DNA of 64,000 nucleotides from Acidobacteriota bacterium (GTDB lineage: Bacteria > Acidobacteriota > Vicinamibacteria > Vicinamibacterales > CAVVIG01), in NCBI GenBank assembly GCA_018268955.1, contig JAFDVO010000017.1:47808-111807 (forward strand). Direction: 5' to 3'. How positions within the stretch are numbered: position 1 is the first letter of the stretch; every line of letters starts with the position of its first letter. This document shows, one piece after another, positions 1 to 8,132 of this stretch. Below the pieces are notes generated by a model, which was given only the letters and a program-made list of their open reading frames with translations, did no database searches and had not been told where the DNA came from. A program made the translations under genes and the position numbers.

Positions 1-594
1 GGGCGTGTAGGCACCGGGCTCCCGACTCGTGAAGAAGAGGACCCCGAGTGGCACGCCGTCGATGATGAGCGGGCAGGTCAGGCTCGAACGGCCACCTTCC
101 GCGACGATCCGCTTCGTGCTCTCGGAGTGTGGCTTGGCCGCCAGATAGGCTTCGAGGTCGTTGATGATGCGCGGCTGGCCGGTGGTGAACACCGATTCGA
201 GGCTGTTCCCGGACACCGGCTGCTCGAACCCGGCCTTGATGCACACGGGCCCGAGTTCGGAGCGTGTCCACGCCGCGGCGAGCACGCGTCCGTTGTCGCG
301 CAGAAGGGCACAGCCGATGCGGTCGTAGGGAATGAGCCCGCGGAAGCCGCTGTAGATGTGGTCGAGAACCTCGTCGAAGCGGATCCCCTTCTCCAGGGAG
401 CCGATGACGTCCAGCAGCCACATGAGCTGCTGCTCGCGCCCCGCGAGCGACTCCACCAGCAGCGTCAGCTCGCGTGCGAGGACGCCGAGCGGATCGCGCG
501 AGTCGGTGGGGAGCGGTGGCGGCGTGTGCGAAGAACGGAGTGCGCGGACCCACGCGGCATACGCGTCGGCGCGCGCGCGAATGGACATGTGCAT
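1..594 (-). CDS. GAF-domain protein, C-terminus cut by window edge
   Basis: Reading from a putative ATG at 594 to the window edge gives 198 open codons without a stop. An alternative in-frame ATG is at 588. An N-terminal helical stretch (about residues 1-75, with an EQQLMWLLDVI run) leads into a GAF domain (about 75-198). Typical GAF features are visible: IPYDRIGCALL, then LAAAWTRSELG, FTTGQPRIINDL, and SSLTCPLIIDGVPLGVLFF. Soluble GAF proteins of this kind usually precede a histidine kinase, GGDEF or PP2C output domain, which would lie outside the window. I see no ribosome binding site on this strand, so the start is uncertain. The ligand cannot be inferred. Confidence 0.75.
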   Translation of the reverse strand, partial: MHMSIRARADAYAAWVRALRSSHTPPPLPTDSRDPLGVLARELTLLVESLAGREQQLMWLLDVIGSLEKGIRFDEVLDHIYSGFRGLIPYDRIGCALLRDNGRVLAAAWTRSELGPVCIKAGFEQPVSGNSLESVFTTGQPRIINDLEAYLAAKPHSESTKRIVAEGGRSSLTCPLIIDGVPLGVLFFTSREPGAYTP

Positions 595-776
595 GGCGAA
601 TGCTCTCGATGAAGGAGGACCGCCACCGCCAAACGCAAACCGTGCGCCGCAAGCGCGAGTCCCTTGGAGGACGCCCAATGCACGGGAGGGCAACCGGTCG
701 GCGTGGCTGAGCTGTCGCCCGATCGGCGCTCGTCGATGTCGCGGCGCTCAGCCGCAGGCGGCGGCGTGTTGGGCCC
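595..776. other. Non-coding gap
   Basis: This stretch lies between the GAF gene and the hairpin at 777. I see no credible gene or repeat in it. Short Arg-rich open frames cross it but look like GC-rich shadows. Confidence 0.4.
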
Positions 777-794
777 GTCACGCTAAAGCGTGAC
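777..794. repeat. TAAA-loop palindrome heading the 22-bp array
   Basis: A perfect 7-bp inverted repeat, GTCACGC and GCGTGAC, encloses a TAAA loop. The tandem array starts at the very next base. It shares the GC-TAAA-GC core with the palindrome at 63862-63881, which also sits directly beside an array. Confidence 0.85.
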
Positions 795-1094
795 GGCTAC
801 GCATCTGGTGCACGACGGCTACGCGTCTGGTGCACGACGGCTACGCATCTGGTGCACGACGGCTACGCATCTGGTGCACGACGTCTACGCGTCTGGTGCA
901 CGACGGCTACGCGTCTGGTGCACGACGGCTACGCATCTGGTGCACGACGGCTACGCATCTGGTGCACAACGGCTACGCATCTGGTGCACAACGGCTACGC
1001 GTCTGGTGCACGACGGCTACGCATCTGGTGCGCGACTGCTACGCGTCTGGTGCACGCCGGCTACGCATCTGGTGCGCGACGGCTACGCATCTGC
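795..1094. repeat. 22-bp tandem array, 13 full units plus a partial
   Basis: The units run head to tail from 795 with a consensus that begins GGCTACGC(A/G)TCTGGTGC and ends ACGAC. Variation is limited to a few positions (A/G at unit position 9, some CACAAC or CGCGAC endings). The fourteenth unit, from 1081, decays after CTG. There are no spacers. Because 22 is not a multiple of three and the unit has no stop on the + strand, all three + frames stay open, which creates false ORFs. Confidence 0.95.
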
Positions 1095-1163
1095 GTTCAC
1101 GACGTCCACCGAATCTGAGGTTCACGACCACACGAATGTGCCCGGCGGTGACGCGGGGGCTGT

Positions 1164-1266
1164 CGTAGACGGCAGGCTTCATCCTGGCGCCCTCAACGGT
1201 CGTAAACGGCAGGCGTCATCCTGCGGAAATGAACAGTCGTAGACGGCAGGCTTCAGCCTGCCGTCA
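1164..1266. repeat. Three GTAGACGGCAGGC palindromic element copies
   Basis: Two degenerate copies (1164-1188 and 1201-1226) are followed by one perfect copy at 1238-1266. The perfect copy has a 10-bp stem, GACGGCAGGC at 1242-1251 and GCCTGCCGTC at 1256-1265, around a TTCA loop. The stop codon of the minus-strand gene at 1264-1266 lies in the right arm. Each copy is preceded by CGTA(G/A). Confidence 0.85.
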
Positions 1267-2916
1267 CTGGCCCGTCTGCGGGCCGCTCAGGGCGTCGAGC
1301 ACGATCGGCACCACGGCGTGCATGTCGCCCAGATGCGGGCGCGTCGGCGTGAGCCCTCGCACGAAGCCGTGCGATGCCAAGGAGTCGAGGATGTCCTGAC
1401 GATTCGTGATCACGTGCATCGGCACATCCCACGGCGCCCCGGGACCGGTCACAAGCGCCGGCGGCTGATGGTCACCGATGAGGATCATCACGTAATCGCG
1501 CTGCGCACGCTGCCGCACGTAGCCAGCGAACGTCCGGTACGCGTAGCCGACCGCATCGGTGTAGTTCGGCCCCAGGTCCGTGTAGTCCGGTTCGCCGGTG
1601 TACGCCTGCTCCAGTTCCTGTTCGGTGAACGGCGTGCGCGTCAGCATCTTCGACCAGTCCGGCTGGTATGGTGCGAGGGGACCGAATGGCGTGTGGGTGC
1701 TGACCGTCGGGTAGAACACGAACACCGGTTTGCGATCGGGCTTCGCGACCTCCTGCTCGTCCAGCTTCGCCAGCGTGAACTGATCCGGCATGTCCCACCA
1801 GCCAAACGGCGGGCCTTGATAGTCCAGCCGTGGGCCGTTGTAGATGTCCTGGAAGCCGTAGAACGCCCCCTCGGGCCACGGATACCAGAGCCCTGGCATC
1901 ATCGCCAGCGTGCGATACCCGCGATGCGCGAAGTTGGTGACCACCGTCGGCCGCTGCTCGGTCATGAGCAGCGCGTTCGTGTCCGGGTCGCCGACCTTGA
2001 TGCCGGACAGGAACGAGATGTGGGCGAACCAGGATGAGCCGCCGAACGTAGGCGACTCGACGAACGCCGACACGACACCGCGGCCCGTCTCATGGATGGC
2101 CTGATCGAGCACCGCTCTGGGCTGCAACAGTCTCGCGTTGAAGTCAGGCTTCTCGTACGTCACCGCCCCGTACGACTCGATGAAGAACAGGAACACGTCC
2201 GCGCCCTGCGCGCGCGCGAGGCTCGCATCGAGGTCCGGGCTCGGCGGCAACTCGGCGCTGCGCGCCAGCGCCTGCGTCGTCAGCCGGATCTGGCGTCCAT
2301 ACACCTGGGTGACCGGCCGGGGGAACAGCCGCCACTCTTCCCCGAGGTAGTCGACGCCGAACAGCCCGGCGGCCTGCATGGCGAAGAGCACCACGCCAAG
2401 CGCGCCGAGGCCCGCAGCGACCGCGCGTCCTCTGGCGTCGGCAACCGTGTCGAGAAGCCGCCGCATCGCCCAGCGGATGGTGAGATAGAGAAGGCCGATC
2501 ACAGCGGCGAGCGCAATCCCGCCGAGCAGCCCGAGCAGCACGGCCCGGCGCATGGCGCCGAGCATCATGGCCGCGACATCCGGCAGGAATCGGAGATCCC
2601 AGTAGAAGTTGAGCTCGCGCCCCCACAGCCCCTGTGCCGTGACGTCGATGTAGCGACCGATCGCCAACAGGACCCACCCGACGCTCAGCCAGCGCAGCAG
2701 GCGCGCGGAGCGCGGCGCCAGGCGACCGAGCGCCACGCCGCCCGCGAGCAGGAGCATCAGCACGGCGAGCTCCACGGACGGAGCCCCGTACCATGTCACT
2801 GCCGGCGTCGGCCACCAGTTGTTGAAGGTGACGACCGCGTCGAGGAACAGGATGGCCGCGACCCGCGGCAGCAGTCGACGCACGTCAGGCGACCTGCCGA
2901 CGAAGCCAGAGGACAT
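1264..2916 (-). CDS. LtaS-like membrane phosphotransferase/sulfatase-family protein
   Basis: This 550-residue protein has five or so N-terminal membrane segments (about residues 15-195) followed by an extracytoplasmic alkaline-phosphatase-superfamily domain of the lipoteichoic acid synthase type. Metal and active-site positions are visible: FFIESYG near residue 250 (metal Glu), FGGSSWFAH about 45 residues later (the Thr/Ser nucleophile region of LtaS), and IGDHQPP near 485 (metal Asp-His). The family transfers phosphoglycerol-like groups from phospholipid headgroups or hydrolyses them at the outer membrane face. It overlaps by 32 nt the end of a CDP-alcohol phosphatidyltransferase gene, so the two are co-transcribed and may make and then use a lipid headgroup. 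The substrate is unknown. The stop codon is supplied by a palindromic repeat. Confidence 0.8.
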   Translation of the reverse strand: MSSGFVGRSPDVRRLLPRVAAILFLDAVVTFNNWWPTPAVTWYGAPSVELAVLMLLLAGGVALGRLAPRSARLLRWLSVGWVLLAIGRYIDVTAQGLWGRELNFYWDLRFLPDVAAMMLGAMRRAVLLGLLGGIALAAVIGLLYLTIRWAMRRLLDTVADARGRAVAAGLGALGVVLFAMQAAGLFGVDYLGEEWRLFPRPVTQVYGRQIRLTTQALARSAELPPSPDLDASLARAQGADVFLFFIESYGAVTYEKPDFNARLLQPRAVLDQAIHETGRGVVSAFVESPTFGGSSWFAHISFLSGIKVGDPDTNALLMTEQRPTVVTNFAHRGYRTLAMMPGLWYPWPEGAFYGFQDIYNGPRLDYQGPPFGWWDMPDQFTLAKLDEQEVAKPDRKPVFVFYPTVSTHTPFGPLAPYQPDWSKMLTRTPFTEQELEQAYTGEPDYTDLGPNYTDAVGYAYRTFAGYVRQRAQRDYVMILIGDHQPPALVTGPGAPWDVPMHVITNRQDILDSLASHGFVRGLTPTRPHLGDMHAVVPIVLDALSGPQTGQ

Positions 2917-3610
2917 CCACGCCGAAGGACCACGTCAGCGCCGCGAGTGTCACGGCGGCGGCGACAACACTCGCCGGCGCACTCACCAGCGGCGAGACGA
3001 TGACACCTAATCCGACGACCTGGACCACACACACCGCCTTGCGACGGACGCTCGGGGGCAGGGGCGCGTTCATCCAGCGCCACACGTACCCCGCACCCAC
3101 GAACAGATACCGCATCGCACCCGCCAGGACGACCCACGCACCAGCCTTCTCGTGCTGCCACGCCAGCACCGACAGCACGAGGATCAGCAGCGCATCGGTT
3201 TCCATGTCGAACCGCGCCCCGAATGCGCTGGCGAGCCCGGTGCGCCTCGCGAGCCAGCCATCGACCCCGTCGAGCACGGTGACGCCGAGCGCCAGGCCCG
3301 CGGCGATCGCCGCGACCACGTCCGTGTGTGTCGCCCCTATCAAGGCCGTGATGAACGCCACCACCGCGGCCCGAAACGTGGTCACCACGTTTGCCGGCCC
3401 GAAGGTCGGAAACGGATGAGCGTTGCCGCAGACGAGCAGCACGAGCACCGCTATCGCGATGAACACCAGCGTTGCCGCCGGAATCACCCGCGCTGACAGA
3501 CCGCCCCAACGCACGGCGGCCCACCCCAGCACCATCACGGAGCCGAGGCCGATCAGCTGTGCGCCGAGCACGCGAGAGGCGAGCGGTTGTGACGGAAACG
3601 ACAAGGACAT
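2885..3610 (-). CDS. CDP-alcohol phosphatidyltransferase family protein
   Basis: I chose the start at 3610 (MSLSFPSQPL) because the longer frame would run into the divergent gene at 3682. It gives 241 residues. The family signature D-G-x2-A-R-x8-G-x3-D-x3-D is perfect: D117, G118, A121, R122, G131, D135, D139. Several hydrophobic segments are visible (about 14-36, 41-62, 77-112, 140-155 and near the end). The family joins a CDP-activated lipid to an alcohol, or CDP-alcohol to a lipid, at the cytoplasmic membrane. The acceptor alcohol cannot be read from sequence. The gene overlaps the downstream LtaS-like gene by 32 nt. Confidence 0.88.
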   Translation of the reverse strand: MSLSFPSQPLASRVLGAQLIGLGSVMVLGWAAVRWGGLSARVIPAATLVFIAIAVLVLLVCGNAHPFPTFGPANVVTTFRAAVVAFITALIGATHTDVVAAIAAGLALGVTVLDGVDGWLARRTGLASAFGARFDMETDALLILVLSVLAWQHEKAGAWVVLAGAMRYLFVGAGYVWRWMNAPLPPSVRRKAVCVVQVVGLGVIVSPLVSAPASVVAAAVTLAALTWSFGVDVLWLRRQVA

Positions 3611-3681
3611 CAGGAGGAAATACCGCGCCCGCGCAGACTCTCGATTGTATCCCGTGCGGGAAACCCGGAGAATAGAAGGGA

Positions 3682-4665
3682 GTGACAGCTGATCAGGCCC
3701 GGGCATTCTGGGTCACCGCACCCGGCCACGGCGCCATCCGCGACGAGATCCTTCCCACCCCCGCGCCATCCGATATCGTCGTTCGCACCCGCTACTCGGC
3801 GATCAGTCGAGGCACGGAGTCGCTGGTGTTCACCGGCGGCGTCCCCGAAGCGGAGTGGTCGCGCATGCGCGCACCGTTTCAGGCGGGGGAGTTTCCCGCG
3901 CCGGTGAAGTACGGCTACTGCAACGTCGGTGAGGTGGAGCAGGGGCCCGGCGCGCTGGTGGGCAGGACGGTGTTCTCGCTGTTCCCGCACCAGACACGCT
4001 TCGTCATCTCCGCGAATGCCGCATACGCACTGCCGGCGGACGTGCCCGCCGCGCGTGCCGTACTCGCCGCAAACATGGAAACAGCGGTTAACGGCGTGTG
4101 GGACGCCGCGATTCTGCCTGGAGACCGCGTGGTCGTCGTCGGCGGCGGCACGATCGGCTGCCTCGTCGCGTGGCTCGCCTCACGCATCCAGGGCACCGAC
4201 GTGTGCCTCGTCGACATCAACCCCGCCCGTGCCGCGGTCGCAGCGGCGCTCGCCGTGCCGTTCGCGCTTCCGGATGACGCCCCTCGTGAGCGGGATGTCG
4301 TGATGCACGTAAGCGGGTCACCCGCGGGCCTCGAACTCGCGCTGTCGCTGGCCGCATTCGAGGCCACGGTCGTCGAGATGAGCTGGTTCGGCGCGCAGTC
4401 GGTGTCGCTGCCCCTGGGCGAAGGGTTCCACGCGAAGCGGCTGTCGATCCGCTCGTCGCAGGTGGGCCACGTCGCGACGAGCCGGCGTGCACGCTGGGAC
4501 TACCGCCGGCGGATGGAGTTCGCGATCTCGTTGCTGCGGGAGCCCACGCTCGACGCGTTGATTACTGGCGAAAGTGCGTTCGATGACTTGCCGGCGATCA
4601 TGCCCGCCCTGGCCAGCGGAGCACGCGACGCGATCTGCCATCGCGTGCGGTACGGATCCGACTGA
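3682..4665 (+). CDS. Zinc-independent-looking MDR dehydrogenase
   Basis: This 327-residue medium-chain dehydrogenase/reductase starts at GTG 3682, preceded closely by GAAGGGA. The Rossmann motif VVVVGGGTIGCLVA is near residues 150-163, and a catalytic-domain segment ISRGTESLVFTGGVP is near 42-56. The four-Cys structural zinc lobe and the catalytic Cys of classical alcohol dehydrogenases are absent, so it resembles bacteriochlorophyllide/quinone-type MDR members. It opens a run with a PTPS-like protein, a glycosyltransferase and a methyltransferase. A role in side-chain redox of a pterin-like precursor is my inference. Confidence 0.8.
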   Translation: MTADQARAFWVTAPGHGAIRDEILPTPAPSDIVVRTRYSAISRGTESLVFTGGVPEAEWSRMRAPFQAGEFPAPVKYGYCNVGEVEQGPGALVGRTVFSLFPHQTRFVISANAAYALPADVPAARAVLAANMETAVNGVWDAAILPGDRVVVVGGGTIGCLVAWLASRIQGTDVCLVDINPARAAVAAALAVPFALPDDAPRERDVVMHVSGSPAGLELALSLAAFEATVVEMSWFGAQSVSLPLGEGFHAKRLSIRSSQVGHVATSRRARWDYRRRMEFAISLLREPTLDALITGESAFDDLPAIMPALASGARDAICHRVRYGSD

Positions 4666-4733
4666 CGCCAAGGCCGCGGCGTTCACCCGCGGCTCTGAGA
4701 TAATCGGGCCGCGGCATTCGCATAGCCGCGTGT

Positions 4734-4739
4734 AAGGAG
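4734..4739 (+). promoter_or_regulatory. Shine-Dalgarno of the PTPS-like gene
   Basis: AAGGAG lies 10 nt before ATG 4750. A TAATCG hexamer further up (about 4701) is a possible -10. This gene has a real leader, unlike many neighbours. Confidence 0.6.
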
Positions 4740-4749
4740 ACAGGCCTGC

Positions 4750-5160
4750 ATGTACAGCGTTTCCGTGCGTGACCACTTCATGATCGCGCACAGCTTCACC
4801 GGCCCGGTGTTCGGCCCTGCCCAGCGCCTGCACGGCGCCACCTATGTCGTTGACGTGGAGTTCCGGCGTCCAGCCCTCGATGCCGACGGCATCGTGGTCG
4901 ACATCGGGCGTGCGCTCGAGACCGTGCACGCGATCCTGGGGGCCTTGAACTTCCAGAACCTCGACGAGGTCGAGGAGTTCAAGGGCAGGAACACGACGAC
5001 GGAGTTCCTCGCGCGGATTGTCTTCGACAGGGTGGTCGCGGCCATTCATCGCGGCGACCTGGGCGAGCAGGCGCGCGGCATCCAGATCGTGAAGGTCACG
5101 CTGCACGAGTCGCACGTCGCGTGGGCCGGGTTCGAAGGACCGGTGAACGCCACCGCCTGA
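4750..5160 (+). CDS. PTPS/QueD-family protein lacking canonical catalytic residues
   Basis: The 136-residue protein has the T-fold layout of 6-pyruvoyl- and 6-carboxy-tetrahydropterin synthases. Conserved elements include IAHSF (zinc His14), LHGATY (His28), the NTTTEFLA segment (81-88) and the pterin-binding Glu120 in TLHES. Key residues are changed. The Cys normally four residues before the HGH motif is Ala24, the second His of HGH is Ala30, and the catalytic Asp-His pair is replaced by Asn67-Phe68. It may bind a pterin-like ring but probably does not perform standard PTPS or QueD chemistry. No QueC or QueE is nearby. Its stop overlaps the next start by one base. Confidence 0.82.
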   Translation: MYSVSVRDHFMIAHSFTGPVFGPAQRLHGATYVVDVEFRRPALDADGIVVDIGRALETVHAILGALNFQNLDEVEEFKGRNTTTEFLARIVFDRVVAAIHRGDLGEQARGIQIVKVTLHESHVAWAGFEGPVNATA

Positions 5161-6215
5161 TGGCGCACGCGCTCTCGTTCGTCGTCCCAGGCGACATCAA
5201 CACCCGGACAGGCGGATACGGCTACGATCGCCGCATCGTGGCCGGCCTCCGGCAGCGCGGCTGGACGGTCGACCTCGTTTCACTTCCCGGAACATTCCCG
5301 ACTCCGGGCGACGATGGCCTCGCAGCGGCTCGCCACGCGTTCGACGCCATCCGGCCGCGCACGGTGGTGCTCGTCGATGGCCTTGCGCTGGGGGCGCTTC
5401 CCGCGATTGCCGCACGCCAGCGCGATCGACTCAGGCTGATTGGACTCGTCCACCATCCGCTGGGACTCGAAACCGGACTCGACGCCGCCACGTCGGCCCG
5501 GCTGCTTGCCAGTGAGCGCGAGGCCCTGCGCCATGTCCGGCACGTCGTCGTCACCTCAACGAGGACTGTGGACGCCGTCGCCGACCTCGGAGTGCCCGCG
5601 CACCACATCACCGTCGTCGTGCCCGGGACCGACCCGGCGCCGGCCGCGCATGGGTCGCGCACCGAAGTCCCACACCTGCTGTGTGTGGCCTCCTTGACCC
5701 CGCGGAAGGGGCACACGGTGCTGTTCGACGCACTCGAGAAGTTGCTGCATCTTCCCTGGCACCTGACATGTGTCGGGAGCGCGCACGGAGACGGCGACTA
5801 CGCGGACGCGCTTCGCACCAGGGCCGCCACCGAGCCGCTCGCGAGTCGGATCACGATGGCCGGCGAACTCGCGGGCGACCCGCTCGATCGCGCATACGAC
5901 AACGCAGATCTGTTCGTGCTGCCTACCTACTACGAAGGCTACGGCATGGTCATCGGTGAGGCGATCGCGCGTGCGCTGCCCGTGGTGAGCACGCCGACCG
6001 GTGCGATCGCGGATCTCGTCGGCGACGATGCCGGCGTGCTGGTCCAGGCAGGGGATGCGGCGGCACTTGCGGGCGCGCTCGAACGGCTGCTGACCGATGC
6101 GGCGGAACTGGCGAGGCTTCGCGCCGGTGCAGCGCGTCGCCGTCCGACGCTGCCGACGTGGGACGATGCGTGCCGACAGATGGAGGCCGTGCTCGTGCAG
6201 GCTGCGGGGCGATGA
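5160..6215 (+). CDS. GT4-family glycosyltransferase
   Basis: The ATG at 5160 overlaps the upstream TGA (TGATG), giving 351 residues. It has a two-domain GT-B architecture. A Gly-rich N-terminal segment (NTRTGGYGYDRR, about 11-22) and the C-terminal glycosyltransferase group 1 domain are visible, with LLCVASLTPRKGH (about 177-189) and the nucleotide-sugar E-x7-E motif in YEGYGMVIGEA (about 260-270). The family uses NDP-sugars in the cytoplasm. Translational coupling to the PTPS-like gene and to the methyltransferase downstream suggests a shared small-molecule acceptor, which is inference. Confidence 0.87.
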   Translation: MAHALSFVVPGDINTRTGGYGYDRRIVAGLRQRGWTVDLVSLPGTFPTPGDDGLAAARHAFDAIRPRTVVLVDGLALGALPAIAARQRDRLRLIGLVHHPLGLETGLDAATSARLLASEREALRHVRHVVVTSTRTVDAVADLGVPAHHITVVVPGTDPAPAAHGSRTEVPHLLCVASLTPRKGHTVLFDALEKLLHLPWHLTCVGSAHGDGDYADALRTRAATEPLASRITMAGELAGDPLDRAYDNADLFVLPTYYEGYGMVIGEAIARALPVVSTPTGAIADLVGDDAGVLVQAGDAAALAGALERLLTDAAELARLRAGAARRRPTLPTWDDACRQMEAVLVQAAGR

Positions 6216-7003
6216 GCGGGTTCAGCGCAGAGTGGCTCGCACTGCGCGAGCCGGTGGACGTGGCGGCCCGCGCGCTGGACGTGACACGTGCAGCACTCGC
6301 GGCCATCGCACGTAAACCATCCGTTTGCATCGTTGATCTCGGCGGCGGCACCGGCTCGAACATCCGCTACCTGCGCGCGCATGTCGCCGTGCCTGCGCGG
6401 TGGTCTCTCGCCGATCACGATCCGGCGCTGCTGGCTGTCGCCCGTGCACGCCTCGGGGCGACAGTGGAGACGACCACCACTGACCTGCGCGTGCTCGAGC
6501 CGTCCCTGTTCGACGGGGCAGATCTCGTGACCGCCTCGGCGCTCCTGGACCTGGTGTCAGAGAGCTGGATGCTCGAATTCGTGCGGCACTGCAGGCGCGT
6601 GGGCGCCGCCGTGCTCGTCGCGTTGAACTACGACGGACGCATGTCCTGCGACCCTGCGGACGGAGACGATGAGTTCGTGCGCGCGCTCGTGAACCGTCAC
6701 CAGCGCACCGACAAAGGCTTTGGTCCAGCCCTTGGACCTGAGGCGGCGTCCCGGGCGGAAGCGCTCCTGCGACACGCGGGCTACGAGGTCGTGAGCGCGA
6801 GCAGTGACTGGCACATCGCGCCCGAGCACGCGGAACTCCAGCGTCAACTCATTCGCGGGTGGGCGGACGCCAGCGCGGAGATCTCCCCGACGGACACCCC
6901 TCGCATCCGTGCATGGGAGCAGCGGCGCCTGAGCCTCGTCGACCGCGCACGCTCGCACATCGTCGTCGGTCACCGGGACGTGGCTGGGGGGCTGCCGGAA
7001 TGA
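6212..7003 (+). CDS. SAM-dependent methyltransferase (class I)
   Basis: The ATG at 6212 overlaps the glycosyltransferase stop by 4 nt (ATGA), giving 263 residues. Motif I is VDLGGGTGSNIRYL (about residues 36-49), followed by the acidic LADHDPALL strand. The C-terminal part is rich in Arg and Trp. It is translationally coupled to the PTPS-like and GT4 genes, so it probably methylates the same product. The TGA stop overlaps the first unit of a heptamer array. Confidence 0.82.
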   Translation: MSGFSAEWLALREPVDVAARALDVTRAALAAIARKPSVCIVDLGGGTGSNIRYLRAHVAVPARWSLADHDPALLAVARARLGATVETTTTDLRVLEPSLFDGADLVTASALLDLVSESWMLEFVRHCRRVGAAVLVALNYDGRMSCDPADGDDEFVRALVNRHQRTDKGFGPALGPEAASRAEALLRHAGYEVVSASSDWHIAPEHAELQRQLIRGWADASAEISPTDTPRIRAWEQRRLSLVDRARSHIVVGHRDVAGGLPE

Positions 7004-7058
7004 AACGCTAAACGCTAAATGCTAAACGCTAAATGCTAAAGGCTAAATGGTAAGTGCT
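7003..7058. repeat. Heptamer array AAANGCT, 8 units
   Basis: Units AAACGCT, AAACGCT, AAATGCT, AAACGCT, AAATGCT, AAAGGCT, AAATGGT and AAGTGCT run at exact 7-bp period. The last base of the upstream stop codon is the first base of the array. Confidence 0.92.
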
Positions 7059-7089
7059 GACTGACGGACGCGAGGCCCGGTGCATTTCC

Positions 7090-7123
7090 AATCAGCAGTC
7101 AGCGTTCTGCAATCTGCAATCAG
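7090..7123. repeat. Heptamer array (AATCAGC/AATCTGC)
   Basis: Units AATCAGC, AGTCAGC, GTTCTGC, AATCTGC, AATCAG. The TGA stop of the minus-strand RibD-like gene (plus bases 7120-7122) lies in the last unit. Confidence 0.85.
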
Positions 7124-8100
7124 ATGATTCGCGCGATGAGGGGGACCGCCTCGGTGCCTTCCTCGGGGCCCTGGCGCAGGTCGCGCAGGTCGCAGTCGAA
7201 GAAGACATCGCCCCCCATGCGGAAGACGCGGTAGCGCGGGCGACGGCACTCGCTGAGCGCCTCGCGGCCCGGCAGGCGGATGGCCGGTCGGCCGCTGCCG
7301 ATGATGAGTGGGGCCGTGGCGACCTGCAGGCGATCGAGCAGGTCCGCCTGGAGGAACATCGACACCGTCACGCCGCCGCCTTCGACAAAGATCCGATGGC
7401 AACCTCGTGCCCGCAGCAGGGCCAGCACCGCGGCGGCATCCATCCCGTTCGGCGCGTCCCCGACCGTCTCGACGTCGGCCCGCCCGAAGCGGGTTTCTCC
7501 TGGAGTGAGGCGGTCTGCGGTCGTGATGTAGAGCGTCGGCGCGGCGTCGTCCGTGAAAATCTTGTAGTGCGGCGCAAGGCGACGGGAGGGGTCCAGGACG
7601 ACCCGCAGGGGATTCGGGCCTGTCACCTTGCGCGTCGTCAACTGCGGATCATCGGCGGCCACCGTGCCGGCGCCGACCACCACCGCGTCACAGATCGCCC
7701 GCATCCGGTGCAGGTGCAGGATGTTCTCTTCGCCGGTCACGAACTGCGAGTCGCCAGAGTGGGTGGCGATGAACCCGTCGAGGCTCTGGCCAAGGTGGCC
7801 GATGGTGACCGGTCGGCGGGGCGTGGCGCTGGTGATTGGAAGGTAGAGCTCCACGAGCGGGCGTCGCGGATCGTCTGCCGCGAGGCGCACGTCCCACCGC
7901 TGGTCGGCGCCCCACGCCACGACGGCGCGCGCATCATCGTCGGCGACGCCGATGAGGTCGCCGTCTTCACACGCGAACGTCTGCGGCGCGCAGGCAGTGG
8001 CCGCTGCATCTGCCGCGCGTGAGGTGGCCAGCACAATCGTCCACGCCGCGTCGATGGCCGCGTCTGTCTCGGTGCGCGTGGCGAAGGGCAGGTCCGGCAT
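7120..8100 (-). CDS. RibD C-terminal/DHFR-fold reductase-like protein
   Basis: The start at 8100 gives 326 residues. A 90-100-residue N-terminal extension of unknown fold precedes the RibD_C domain. The family pattern is clear: GHLGQSLDGFIA (about 110-121), HLHRMRAICDAVVVGAGT (about 139-156), DDPQLTTR, and the cofactor-loop FVEGGGVTVSMFL. The family reduces the ribosyl group of a diaminopyrimidinone using NADPH, and the fold is that of dihydrofolate reductase. The deaminase domain of bifunctional RibD is absent. It sits among pterin-like genes and may reduce a pterin or pyrimidine intermediate, which is inference. It is transcribed divergently from a methyltransferase 32 bp away. Confidence 0.85.
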   Translation of the reverse strand: MPDLPFATRTETDAAIDAAWTIVLATSRAADAAATACAPQTFACEDGDLIGVADDDARAVVAWGADQRWDVRLAADDPRRPLVELYLPITSATPRRPVTIGHLGQSLDGFIATHSGDSQFVTGEENILHLHRMRAICDAVVVGAGTVAADDPQLTTRKVTGPNPLRVVLDPSRRLAPHYKIFTDDAAPTLYITTADRLTPGETRFGRADVETVGDAPNGMDAAAVLALLRARGCHRIFVEGGGVTVSMFLQADLLDRLQVATAPLIIGSGRPAIRLPGREALSECRRPRYRVFRMGGDVFFDCDLRDLRQGPEEGTEAVPLIARII

Positions 8101-8112
8101 CCGGTCGCTCCG

Positions 8113-8118
8113 ATTATA
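8113..8118 (-). promoter_or_regulatory. -10 hexamer TATAAT for the RibD-like gene
   Basis: On the minus strand a perfect TATAAT ends 12 nt before ATG 8100, implying a leader of only about five nucleotides. The 32-bp divergent gap leaves room for two promoters only if both transcripts are near-leaderless. Confidence 0.6.
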
Positions 8119-8132
8119 GACTTGAGCTCTCG

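Noticed and set aside
795..1094. CRISPR array
   Set aside because: The 22-bp units are contiguous, with no unique spacers, and no cas gene is present. The same holds for the 18-bp array at 63881.
790..1242. Repeat-containing protein encoded by the 22-bp array
   Set aside because: All three + frames are open only because the unit lacks stops and 22 is not divisible by three. No ribosome site or homologous domain is seen.
4750..5160. Queuosine gene queD
   Set aside because: The fold matches, but catalytic residues are missing and queC, queE and queF are absent from the neighbourhood.
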